Source of the DNA: Earliella scabrosa | Lineage: Eukaryota; Basidiomycota; Agaricomycetes; Polyporales; Polyporaceae | Direction of reading: 5' to 3' | DNA: 64,000 nucleotides | Assembly: GCA_022605405.1 (NCBI GenBank) | Contig: JABYQQ010000002.1 | Span: 310,001-374,000 of the forward strand | In this document: positions 13,199 through 22,385 of the stretch, piece by piece | Layout of the letters: every line of letters starts with the position of its first letter | Position numbering within the stretch: position 1 is the first letter of the stretch | Notes under the pieces: generated by a model | What the model saw: only the letters and a program-made list of their open reading frames with translations | What the model was told of the DNA's origin: nothing | The model's database searches: none | Translations under genes and position numbers: made by a program

Positions 13199-13382
13199 TC
13201 GTCACCGCTGTCCCACGTTTGCTCGTGCCTGCTATCGCCTCTCTTGTATTGTTGTCGGCTTCCGTACCGTTGGATTATTCAATGTTTCTTCGGCCGTCGT
13301 CGTCGCAGTTCGCGTTTGCACGTATATCACCCGTCAGAATGGTCAACTCGTTGCTGGGCAGCGTAACGTTACCCGACGCCAT

Positions 13383-16300
13383 TTGGATGTTCTGTTTAGG
13401 TTCTCAGCTGTGAATGTCAGCTCCGTCGCACATTCTGCTTCAGGTCTCGTTGCGCTGGGCGACATGAGCATGCGGTGTAGCCTTGCTTCGCTTTTGCCGA
13501 TGTATGGACACTGGCGCGTCCCTGATCTGAGGACCCTTGCGCGGTGTCATGGCATTACTGTTGCCACCCGACGTACCCAGTCTGACATCTTGGCTATCAT
13601 GCAAAGTCACAAATGTTCGGCAGCATGTTCACAGTTTGAGTATGTATTCTCAATGTTGTCTGCGCCACGCAAGGACTCAGCTCCCGCCGCACCAGCCGTT
13701 TCTCAGACTGCCGCTGACATTGCTGTGGCTGGCGATCTTACTCCTGCTGCACCTCCTGAGGATACTCCACCCGATCACGACTATTTGCAGATTGCGGACG
13801 CTGCTCTGCGAAAAGCCATCATCACCGAATGGGAGCACTCCATGTCCAAAACGGCTCTTCAGCAGTGGGTGTGTGCTGCTTGTGGTTGCTGTACCAGCAC
13901 AGAGCACATTCTCTTTGTCAAGCCTGCAAAAGTGAATTTTTCTCTTTTACGCAATGATTACTTGCCGGAAGATGTTCTCCCTGTGTCCTATAATCGCACC
14001 GCGTACGGTGGAGCCATTTTGCACCCGAAAGGTCTGGAGTGTCGCGAAGAGCGTGGCAATCTGAGGCTGTGTGCAGCCTGCTGGCGGGATTTGCGTAAGG
14101 ACAGGATGCCGAGATTTGCGCTTGCTAATTTCCTGTATTACGGTCATGACCGGCTTCCCGCTGATGTGAAAGATGCGTTTGCACAATCCACTCACGTCGA
14201 ACGCCTGCTCATATCGCGCGCGAGAGCCAGCAGGATTTCATATCGCTTCTCCGAGCTTCCTGGCCATGAGTTGAAAGGTACAGACCCGCGCGCCTCCCAA
14301 AGTTGTGTCAAAGGCAATGTTGCTATCCATCCGCAGGATGCCACCCATCTGAACGACGTGCTCCCTCCATCCAACGATGTCATCCGTGATTCCGTGTGCG
14401 CTATATTCGTTGGAAAGACGCAACCCACTAAAGAGAACATCGAAAACCTGAACCCAGTCGTCGTTCGCAAATCACGAGTCCACCGGATGATCAATTTCCT
14501 CATCGAGAAGAACGATTGCTACGAAGTCGCAGGACGGTTCGGGGGCTTCAGCCAGGCGAACATGGATGCTTTGTTTGGCCCTGGCACAGAGGAAGTTGAC
14601 GAAGGCGTACTTTGCGCGATGGAGGTTGGCCATGTTGAACTCAACGACGCAATCACCGCTGCCACTGACAGCTATGTTCCAGGTTCAGATGATCCTTCCG
14701 AGGATAAGCGTCCCACTGACGATGACATGCTGATAGAGAACGTTGGTTATACCGACAGTGATGACTCTCCGATCAATTTCAAGCAGATGTCCATGAGAGC
14801 CGTGGCTCATTGCCTCATGGGTGGAGGGTTTGTGAAGTCGCAGGCTGGGAGCAAGTTCGTGCCTGATTTTGAGAACCCTTCCCTGCTATCGTGGTTGTTC
14901 CCTCATCTTGATCCGTGGGGTATCGGAGGATTCCACGAACCTCGTCGCCTGCATTCGCTGTCAATGGACCAACAGTTGAAGCACCTCCTCACCGTCGAAG
15001 GCTCAATATTCCGAAAAGATCCCGACTTCGCATTCGTATACTATAATATTCGCCAGAAGAAGGCGGTGTTCGACTCAATTTCCTTTCGTGTGTCTGCTTC
15101 GGAGCGTGAGCGCGTTATCGCGGATCTTATGAAAATCAACGTTGACGTGTTAGACCGCTTGATTAAGGAGACCACGCTCAACCCTCGTTACAAGCCCCAG
15201 GACAAGGAGGAAGCTGAGATATTCCGCTTGCTGCTGCGCGTCAATACCACCTCTCATGATCTTCCGGGAAGCAACGGCTATAAGCTGGCTCTACGCAATC
15301 AAATACGTTCCCTCATCAACTTCGAAGGGCCACCGACATTGTTTGTTACCTTGAATCCCTCAGATCGGGATCATCCGCTGGTGCAGCTATATGCTGGACG
15401 TGAGATCGACATCGAGGACAAGATGCGCGGCGAGGAGCTGTCAAGGTGGCAAAGAAGTATCATTGCTGCCAGAAATCCTGACGCCTGCGCTCAGTTCTTC
15501 AATACTATGATTAACAACTTCATCGACATTGTTTTACGGTTCGGGAGACCTGGGAAGGGACTGTTTGGAAAGTGCAAAGCCTATTATGGTACCGTTGAAG
15601 CTCAGGGTCGGGGTACACTGCATTGTCACATGCTCATATGGCTCGAAGGACACCTACCACCACAGAAGTTGAGAGATACGATGGCTTCTTCGGAGCGCTA
15701 TCGTCAAGAGATGTTTGCTTGGCTCGAGTCGATTATCAAATGTGAGCTTCCACACACAGAGGAGGTAGTCCTCGAGCAGCCTGGTCAACCGTTGCTCCGC
15801 CCGAAGCGTGCCGAGACCACACATAACCCTCATCCCGGTGCCGCGCCTGCACCCTTGATCAGCGCCTTTGAGAATCCGGAGCAGTTCGAGGAGGCTTTTG
15901 ATTACTTCGTGACGGAGCTGGTGAAGGAGTTCAATTGGCATCAACACGCCAGCACATGTTTCAAGTACCTCCCGCATGGTACCGTGCCGTCTAGTGCAGA
16001 AGAACGCGACGCTCTCTGTCGCATGCGGATCGACGGAACCATTCGTGCCCTGACTGAGCTTGATCCTGAGACAGGCGCTGTTTTGCTTAGACGACTTCAT
16101 CCTCGCATCACTAGTTATAATGACCTCGTGATATTCTTGATGAAGTGCAACATGGATATCAAATTTATTGGATCTGGCGAAGCGGCTAAGGCATTGTTGT
16201 ACTATGTCACAGATTACATCACGAAGCCTTCTCTCCCGGCGCACATTGGGCTTGCCGCACTGTCGTACGCCATTCAGAGGACGAACGAGAAGTTCCAATC

Positions 16301-19300
16301 CCAACCAGTGGTTGACGACAAAGTATCCAAAGGAGCTCTCGTGATGACAGTCAATCGCATGATATCTCGTCAAGAGATCTCTCACCAACAAGTCATGAGC
16401 TATCTGATAGGTGGCGGAGATGTCTATCAAAGCCACAGCTTTCGTGTTCTCCACTGGGGCTGTTTTGATCGAATGTTCAAGCGGCATTTTCCTTCTTCTG
16501 ACGATGTAACCATGACCGACGTCCGAGACGTCGGTATCGGTGATCCGACGGAAGAATCTGTGCCCATGGACGTGGATGACGGTGAAGTCCTTGGACCTTC
16601 TGAAGTCGGTCAGAGTCACGTTGATTTAGGAGAGGAGGATATGCTGGTCGACACGGATAGAGTAGAGGAGCAGCCGGTTGTGGACGCTGAACACGATGAT
16701 GAGGACTCTTTTATCTTGAAGCTCCAGCCTGGGTCAATATCGGCCACAAACCAACAACAGGACTATATATACCGTCCGACTGCAAGTGAATTTGATTCGT
16801 TGCCGCTCTACGAATATGTTGGAACCGTGGAGAAGATTAGCAAGAAGTATTTGAAGTCTACTTGCGAATCAGACCATCTTGACGAGAACGAAGGGCCAGA
16901 ACAGCCTGCGGACGCTGAGGCCACACGCAGTCGTCGTGGTAGGCGGTTGGCAGCTCGTGGTTCGTTCTCATCTGCCGAACATACTCAGTACAGAACCCAT
17001 TGCGTGAGAAAGCGGGGGAAGTGGATTGTACCAGTCCTTCTTGGGGATAGGATACCTCGTCCCGGGCGGAGTGACGAAGAGACTGACCTCTGGGCGAGAA
17101 TGATGCTCATTTTGTTTGTGCCATGGCGTTTACCGTCAGATCTGAAGCACAGTGACGAGTCCTGGACGGACGCGTATGAGAGGCAGAAGTCAGTCATTTC
17201 GTCAAGGCATCTGCAGATCATAGAGAACATGAACGTGCTGTCTGAATGTCGTGATGCAAGGGATGCCCAGCGTGAGATGAGACGTGCCAAAGCGCTTGCT
17301 TTCATGAAAGACGGGTTGTCGGATACTGGAGCAACGCACACTGGTGCGGACAATGATGGTCTAGACGATACCTACCAGCTATTTGAAGGCGCTGCGAGCC
17401 ACGATATATTCAGCCAGATAGGCAAGGAGGATGAATTACGTCGGACGGTAGATGGGGCAGTTGGTGAACGAGCGCGCCAATTTATCGATCATTGCTATGG
17501 CAAGAAGCGCGGGAATAGCAGTGTGGAGTTGGAGCCGCAGTCTGTGTCTCTGGATAGCGAACGTGGTCCACTGAGGGCGAGGGAGGCAGATGACGATTCA
17601 ACGCTGTCGCTCCACCAGGCCATTATGAGAACGTTGAAGGGGCAGCGTCGACCAAGGGTTGCCACGCAAGATGAAGATGATCATGCACGCCCTGCGAAGA
17701 AAAGGAGATATAATCGACGTGTCGATGAAGAGGTCACTCGCGCCGTTTTGCACTCGGAGGATGTGAGCGCAAGTCAGAGCCTGCCGGAGCAACAGGATGG
17801 TCCTCGCGTGGTGAAGGATCCAGCTTCTCAGGCGATTGAAGACATAGTGCAGGAGATGGGGCTGAATGATAATCCAGAGCAAGAGCGCGCCTTCCGCATC
17901 ATTGCTAACCATGTTCGGAATCCACTTCCCCAGGAACAACTCTTAATGTACATTTCCGGTGTAGGAGGGACAGGGAAAACACATGTCATAAATTCAGTCC
18001 TTAAGCTGTTTGATCGGCTAGGTCGTTCGGAAGAGATCTTCCTCAGTGCCCCCACTGGCGCAGCTGCCCTCAATATCGGTGGTTACACGACGCATTCGTT
18101 AGCGATGCTGCCTGCGAAAGTAAGCAAGACTTTGCTGCAGAACCTCCGTACCCTCTGGAGTAAGGCAAAGTATTTGGTGATTGATGAAGTGTCCATGGTT
18201 GGTGCCCGCCTTCTGGCCCAGATCTCCCACCGTTTGCAGTTGGCGAAAGGTGATATGGGGGACGAAGCAGAAAGGCTGTTCGGTGGAGTCCATGTTATAT
18301 TCACCAGAGACTTTGGTCAGCTGAAGCCCGTCAGGGCGAAGTCGCTGTTTGACCATGCGTTGGTAAAAAATCCAGGTCTTCAGGCAGTCAGAGAGCACCG
18401 CAGCGTTGATGATCTGAAGGGAGCGTATATCTGGCGCCAAGTCCAGACCGTTGTTCAGCTCGTAAAAAATCAGCGTCAGTCCGCGGATCCCACTTATGCC
18501 GCACTACTAGATCGGATACGAGTTGGTGAGGGTCGTAACACAGGCGATGCACAACTCGGCACCACGAGTGATATGGACATTTTGTTGAAGCGTGTCTGCC
18601 ACACGGTTGCGTCTCACAGTCCAGAGACCATCGCGAGCTTCAACGACGCCCCTGTCATTGTCGGCACCAAGGCGATCAGGGACGCAGTCAACGCACGGCT
18701 TATTCAACACAAAGCGGCGCAATTGCGTCAGCCAGTGATAACCTACCACTCTCGCGATAGCGTCCATCGTAAACCCGTGCCTCGAGTCCTCCAAGAGGGT
18801 TTATGGAAAGTTTCTAGCTCGCTGTCACATGATGCGTTTGGAGGTCTTCCGTTGTTCCCGGGTATGAAGGTAATGATCAACGAAAACGTCGCGTTCGCTC
18901 GAAGGCTTGTGAATGGCGCTGAAGGCGTCGTGCAGCGAGTCATCCATGAGGAGATCGATGGTGTGAAATATGCTTGCGTAGCGTATGTCAAAGTCCCGGG
19001 CGCCGGCAAGGTAGCGGCAGATCTGGAAGAAGACGTCGTTCCGATATTTCCTGAGATCACCCGCTTCGAGTGCCCGATGGTGGTTCAAGGCAAGTCCATC
19101 TCCAAAACGGTCTCTAGACGACAGCTTCCTTTGATTCCGGCCTATGCTTATACGGACTACAAAAGCCAGGGGAAGACGCTGGACTACGCGGTTGTTGACT
19201 TAAACAGCGCTAACGGCGTGCAGGGTGCGTACGTCATGCTCTCTCGTGTGCGTTCCTTACGAGGTCTGTTGATCGTCCGCGCCTTCTCTTCCTGCAAGAT

Positions 19301-19421
19301 TGGCACGCGAATGTCCCAGGATGTGCGAGATGAGTTTCGTCGTCTTGATACTCTAGCGGAGCTAACTCGTATAAAATATGAACGGCAAATGTCAACGCTT
19401 GCTGAGGATCTCGAATACTGA
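13383..19421 (+). CDS. Helitron Rep-helicase (RepHel) transposase
   Basis: Catalyses rolling-circle transposition: the HUH Rep domain nicks and joins DNA through tyrosines and the PIF1-like helicase unwinds it. The 2012-codon frame is uninterrupted. In order: a SAP-like segment near residues 45-80; a Cys-rich finger with paired Cys-x2-Cys from about 160; a DUF6570-like region; the Helitron_like_N domain with FVTLNPSD near 653, the HxH motif in GTLHCHMLIWLEGH near 745 and the two catalytic tyrosines in YVTDYITK near 940; an acidic linker (1050-1150); and the helicase with Walker A GVGGTGKT near 1527, Walker B VIDEVSMV near 1598 and YTDYKSQGKTLDYAVVD near 1924. The motif III region reads RDFGQLKPV where PIF1 enzymes usually have GDFxQLPPV. 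The ATG at 13383 is the furthest upstream; 13464 is an alternative start. Confidence 0.93.
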   Translation: MDVLFRFSAVNVSSVAHSASGLVALGDMSMRCSLASLLPMYGHWRVPDLRTLARCHGITVATRRTQSDILAIMQSHKCSAACSQFEYVFSMLSAPRKDSAPAAPAVSQTAADIAVAGDLTPAAPPEDTPPDHDYLQIADAALRKAIITEWEHSMSKTALQQWVCAACGCCTSTEHILFVKPAKVNFSLLRNDYLPEDVLPVSYNRTAYGGAILHPKGLECREERGNLRLCAACWRDLRKDRMPRFALANFLYYGHDRLPADVKDAFAQSTHVERLLISRARASRISYRFSELPGHELKGTDPRASQSCVKGNVAIHPQDATHLNDVLPPSNDVIRDSVCAIFVGKTQPTKENIENLNPVVVRKSRVHRMINFLIEKNDCYEVAGRFGGFSQANMDALFGPGTEEVDEGVLCAMEVGHVELNDAITAATDSYVPGSDDPSEDKRPTDDDMLIENVGYTDSDDSPINFKQMSMRAVAHCLMGGGFVKSQAGSKFVPDFENPSLLSWLFPHLDPWGIGGFHEPRRLHSLSMDQQLKHLLTVEGSIFRKDPDFAFVYYNIRQKKAVFDSISFRVSASERERVIADLMKINVDVLDRLIKETTLNPRYKPQDKEEAEIFRLLLRVNTTSHDLPGSNGYKLALRNQIRSLINFEGPPTLFVTLNPSDRDHPLVQLYAGREIDIEDKMRGEELSRWQRSIIAARNPDACAQFFNTMINNFIDIVLRFGRPGKGLFGKCKAYYGTVEAQGRGTLHCHMLIWLEGHLPPQKLRDTMASSERYRQEMFAWLESIIKCELPHTEEVVLEQPGQPLLRPKRAETTHNPHPGAAPAPLISAFENPEQFEEAFDYFVTELVKEFNWHQHASTCFKYLPHGTVPSSAEERDALCRMRIDGTIRALTELDPETGAVLLRRLHPRITSYNDLVIFLMKCNMDIKFIGSGEAAKALLYYVTDYITKPSLPAHIGLAALSYAIQRTNEKFQSQPVVDDKVSKGALVMTVNRMISRQEISHQQVMSYLIGGGDVYQSHSFRVLHWGCFDRMFKRHFPSSDDVTMTDVRDVGIGDPTEESVPMDVDDGEVLGPSEVGQSHVDLGEEDMLVDTDRVEEQPVVDAEHDDEDSFILKLQPGSISATNQQQDYIYRPTASEFDSLPLYEYVGTVEKISKKYLKSTCESDHLDENEGPEQPADAEATRSRRGRRLAARGSFSSAEHTQYRTHCVRKRGKWIVPVLLGDRIPRPGRSDEETDLWARMMLILFVPWRLPSDLKHSDESWTDAYERQKSVISSRHLQIIENMNVLSECRDARDAQREMRRAKALAFMKDGLSDTGATHTGADNDGLDDTYQLFEGAASHDIFSQIGKEDELRRTVDGAVGERARQFIDHCYGKKRGNSSVELEPQSVSLDSERGPLRAREADDDSTLSLHQAIMRTLKGQRRPRVATQDEDDHARPAKKRRYNRRVDEEVTRAVLHSEDVSASQSLPEQQDGPRVVKDPASQAIEDIVQEMGLNDNPEQERAFRIIANHVRNPLPQEQLLMYISGVGGTGKTHVINSVLKLFDRLGRSEEIFLSAPTGAAALNIGGYTTHSLAMLPAKVSKTLLQNLRTLWSKAKYLVIDEVSMVGARLLAQISHRLQLAKGDMGDEAERLFGGVHVIFTRDFGQLKPVRAKSLFDHALVKNPGLQAVREHRSVDDLKGAYIWRQVQTVVQLVKNQRQSADPTYAALLDRIRVGEGRNTGDAQLGTTSDMDILLKRVCHTVASHSPETIASFNDAPVIVGTKAIRDAVNARLIQHKAAQLRQPVITYHSRDSVHRKPVPRVLQEGLWKVSSSLSHDAFGGLPLFPGMKVMINENVAFARRLVNGAEGVVQRVIHEEIDGVKYACVAYVKVPGAGKVAADLEEDVVPIFPEITRFECPMVVQGKSISKTVSRRQLPLIPAYAYTDYKSQGKTLDYAVVDLNSANGVQGAYVMLSRVRSLRGLLIVRAFSSCKIGTRMSQDVRDEFRRLDTLAELTRIKYERQMSTLAEDLEY

Positions 19422-19491
19422 TATTGTACAAGTTGATGATGGCGTGCCTTTCCGGGGACGGCTCATTACTAGTACAACTGCCAAAGCGCCT

Positions 19492-22164
19492 TCACATCCT
19501 GACAACATGTCTGTTCAGGAATTCTCTACTTGCAGCGTCGACCTTGGTCGCTATCGAAGAGGTCGCACGCCACATTGCCATGTTCTTCTTCCATGCCTTA
19601 GACGACCGCGGCGATGCTTTTCCGGCCAGAATGTCCTGTAGTCGTAAGGCAAACCATTCCTCCTGCCATTGCGTCCAGGCACCCGTGTAGAATCCCGAGT
19701 TGGTCCAGTGCTGATGCTTGGGCCACCATGATACGTCTGATGTTTGTTCTCCGTACCCTCGTTGTCGCATGAGTGTATTAGATGTGAAGCTCGTGGACCG
19801 TGGTAGAGCGCACACGGCAAACTCACCTGTGTACACCTTGTAGACTCCGCATATGAGGTCGAGCTCGCTGTCACTCACGTCCTCCCCAACGATTCCTCTG
19901 TCGCCCTGCGGCTCCACAATCGCCCTCCAAGTCTCTGCGTCCCCTGCGGGTCCTTCGATTGCCCGTTCCAGGAAGAATTCCGCGTTCTTGCCCGTGGCTT
20001 CGAGTAGAATCCTCCAGACGATGCCTCCTTTCTGTAGATACGCTCGGAAACTTGTGGATGGTAGGAGGTCGGTTATGCGCTGCATGTATTCTACGTAGTC
20101 TTGTTGTGAAGGAATGGAAGATGATGGGCGATACTGGTAGGTGAGGGTCGGTTGGGGTAGCAGGCTGTCGCGGGAGATGAGATGTGAACGGTGGACACCG
20201 ATTTGAAAAGGTATCCCATACTGAACCAACTTGTCCGCCGCCGCACGGCTGGTGGTGATCGAATCCAGCTGTCGTATGAGAAACAGAGTAGCTGACGCGC
20301 TCGTGAGGAGCGTCCACGTGAGGTCTCCGGCATCTCGTGCGTACCGCAGCTCGTACAACACTGTGCACAGCTCGTCCTTCGCTGCCGTCTTGGAACTCCA
20401 TTCCGTCACTGTCAGATGTCGTTTGACATCGTGCCTGCGCAGAATGCAATTCGATGATGGAGGAAGGAGATCCCAAGTGTTCAGTAGAATGGCAGAGGAC
20501 TGGTCCGAAGTGATTGCCCAGACCCAACCCACCATGCACTTCACGATGTCTGGATCGCGTGGCATGGTAGCGGAAGTCAGACCGAACAGTGTATGCAGCT
20601 GTCTGTCGTGGGCAGAGTAGTTGACGCCAGGAAACGTTCGGGCTACGGGTCTCAGCCCATACCAATGATGTACCATGTCCAGGCGGTGAACGACGAAGCT
20701 AGCTTGTTCTTGGAATGCTTGCTCTACGATCGCTTGTGCGTGCAGAGGCGAAGACGGGCGTTGGGGTTCTAGTGGGGGGGTACAACTCATGTCTTCCACA
20801 TGGTGTTGGGGATCGTCGACAGGGGATGGATGTAAGGCGTTATCGATGAGTACGGGCAGCGCCTGGACATCGGGGGGTAGTTCGAGGTCCCACTCGTCAT
20901 AGTATGGGTTATAGTGTCGCAGTGCCCTGGGGTGGACGAGAACTACTCCGTGGGCTGCGGGTGCATGGATCAGCACTCGACAGAGCAGCTGGTGCCACTT
21001 TGGATCTGAGTATGGATAGGCAGTGGCCGCTTTCACCCACACAAATACGCGGCTGCGTGGATTCGGGCGCTCCTGCACTGCGGCGCACATGCTTTCGGTA
21101 GCCTCGGCTTCCTCCTGCGTTTGTCGAGCTCTAATAGAACTGCACCGGAGCTGCATGCGCCGGATGAAGTCCTCGAATGTCTCTCCTGGATTTTGATGCG
21201 GCCCGTGCGGGGGGCGGCCGTCTGCGAAGGTGAGATCTGGGTGGTGTCTGATGGCGCCGAAGCGAACGAGTGCGTAGATCGGAGGTCGTCCCTTCGGTGG
21301 ATTCATTTGAGCGTAGGCAATGTCATCGACAGGGGGCAGCAGGCAGTCTAGCAGTGATTTGTAGTTGCAGTATACCTTCTCCCGATCCTGTGCGCTGGGC
21401 CAGTGGAAAAACACGGGTACCTTGGCAGCGATCATGACGGGTATGAGTTCTAGCCATTGGCATGTCTGAACCTCCACCACCGCACCAACACGCAGTCCGT
21501 GAGATAGATTGCCGATGAGTGAGTTGTGGATGGCGTCTATCCAAGACGCATGAATGTTATGGCTGGAGAGGAATGTAATCCAACGTGGAACTCCCCCCGG
21601 GTTGACGGGGTACTTGTGTTCCCATAGAGCAATAGCGAGAGAACTTCGCGCTGCCAATAACATCAGAGCTTCTCGCGCGCGTCGAGCAGCGTTTCGAGCT
21701 GCAAGGTAAGAGCTGTGAACTCTCATGTATCCGCAGTCTGTCGCGCTTCGCCATCCCGCCACTCGAGATATGGCAGAGGCGGCGGGGGAATTGACATGCT
21801 CGATGAGAAGGTCGCACAACCGCCCCAGAGCATGCTCTAAGTCTTGCCAGGAGCGCTGAATATTGCTATCCAGTATCCACCCATTCCCCGTCCCGTGGGC
21901 CTGCGGTTCAAGACAGGCGTTATCAACGCACAGCCTCGCAAGCAACCCATCCGCGACGGGCCGGGCTGTGAGCAGAAAGGCTGCTTCCGGTACCTTCCAA
22001 GCGGCGAATTGTGGACGTCGCAACTCTTCGAAATCCTTGTTGAGGTCGATGTTGGGGTCGGGGGCGATGGGTAGGCACGGGATACGCGGTGGACAGTTGA
22101 TAATCGAAAACACTCGCCCTTGACCATCTGTAAAGACATGCCCGCGCTCCTCCCTATTGTACAT
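19492..22164 (-). CDS. Helitron-associated protein of unknown function (890 codons)
   Basis: A long minus-strand frame whose stop lies 70 bp from the stop of the convergent RepHel ORF. I recognise no catalytic motif. The protein is rich in Trp, His and Pro (HHWYGLRPVARTFPGVNYSA near residue 510), with Leu-rich helical stretches, and looks globular rather than low-complexity. Positions 19826-19758 carry a likely 69-nt intron (GTGAGT donor, CTAAT branch site, CGAG acceptor) which keeps the frame, so the mature product would be about 867 aa. The annotated ATG overlaps the stop of the 73-codon ORF upstream as TGATG, so the true N-terminus may lie there. Because it is tail to tail with the transposase, I infer a passenger or accessory gene of the Helitron; capture of a host gene is the alternative. 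Confidence 0.7.
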   Translation of the reverse strand: MYNREERGHVFTDGQGRVFSIINCPPRIPCLPIAPDPNIDLNKDFEELRRPQFAAWKVPEAAFLLTARPVADGLLARLCVDNACLEPQAHGTGNGWILDSNIQRSWQDLEHALGRLCDLLIEHVNSPAASAISRVAGWRSATDCGYMRVHSSYLAARNAARRAREALMLLAARSSLAIALWEHKYPVNPGGVPRWITFLSSHNIHASWIDAIHNSLIGNLSHGLRVGAVVEVQTCQWLELIPVMIAAKVPVFFHWPSAQDREKVYCNYKSLLDCLLPPVDDIAYAQMNPPKGRPPIYALVRFGAIRHHPDLTFADGRPPHGPHQNPGETFEDFIRRMQLRCSSIRARQTQEEAEATESMCAAVQERPNPRSRVFVWVKAATAYPYSDPKWHQLLCRVLIHAPAAHGVVLVHPRALRHYNPYYDEWDLELPPDVQALPVLIDNALHPSPVDDPQHHVEDMSCTPPLEPQRPSSPLHAQAIVEQAFQEQASFVVHRLDMVHHWYGLRPVARTFPGVNYSAHDRQLHTLFGLTSATMPRDPDIVKCMVGWVWAITSDQSSAILLNTWDLLPPSSNCILRRHDVKRHLTVTEWSSKTAAKDELCTVLYELRYARDAGDLTWTLLTSASATLFLIRQLDSITTSRAAADKLVQYGIPFQIGVHRSHLISRDSLLPQPTLTYQYRPSSSIPSQQDYVEYMQRITDLLPSTSFRAYLQKGGIVWRILLEATGKNAEFFLERAIEGPAGDAETWRAIVEPQGDRGIVGEDVSDSELDLICGVYKVYTGEFAVCALPRSTSFTSNTLMRQRGYGEQTSDVSWWPKHQHWTNSGFYTGAWTQWQEEWFALRLQDILAGKASPRSSKAWKKNMAMWRATSSIATKVDAASREFLNRHVVRM

Positions 22165-22385
22165 CAGTCGACTAGTGTATGTCTTCTGGCATGTTCACTG
22201 ACCAGCGGGAAGGGGACGCTCCGGACCGAGCGGGATCCGTCATAGAATCGTGGCCCAATCAGGAAGGTGGGATTTGTGGTGCAATGGGCCAGTTCGGGGA
22301 ATGCTTCCCTGGTTTGGCGCAAGGTCTCCGACGAGCGTTCGTCGACAGATGTAGAATGGGGGATCATGTAGGGGGTGACGTTCAC
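22164..22385 (-). CDS. Short ORF overlapping the 890-codon ORF at TGATG
   Basis: A 73-codon frame starting MNVTPYMIP and containing NPTFLIGPRFYDGSRSVR. Its composition resembles real protein, not shadow translation. Its TGA stop shares the A with the ATG of the 890-codon ORF. It may be the original N-terminus of that protein, separated by a one-base frameshift in this copy. It could also be a separate cistron read by termination-reinitiation, or an exon joined by an intron I did not find. Confidence 0.45.
   Translation of the reverse strand: MNVTPYMIPHSTSVDERSSETLRQTREAFPELAHCTTNPTFLIGPRFYDGSRSVRSVPFPLVSEHARRHTLVD

Larger units (their letters stand above)
12080..13382. other. Spacer between complex I subunit gene and Helitron ORF
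   Basis: Divergent upstream region of the complex I gene (minus) and the RepHel ORF (plus). It contains the GTGAC/GTCAC palindrome cluster at 12139-12183 and the 10-bp tandem repeat at 13139-13198. A long plus-strand open frame at 12300-12989 (Pro/Arg/Ser-rich, no motif) could be an untranslated or 5' coding part of the element, but I see no domain in it. The left end of the Helitron must lie somewhere here or just upstream; I could not identify it. Confidence 0.45.

Noticed and set aside
15654..16619. 321-codon minus-strand ORF inside the RepHel gene
   Set aside because: Antisense to the Rep domain, whose plus-strand frame is unmistakable.
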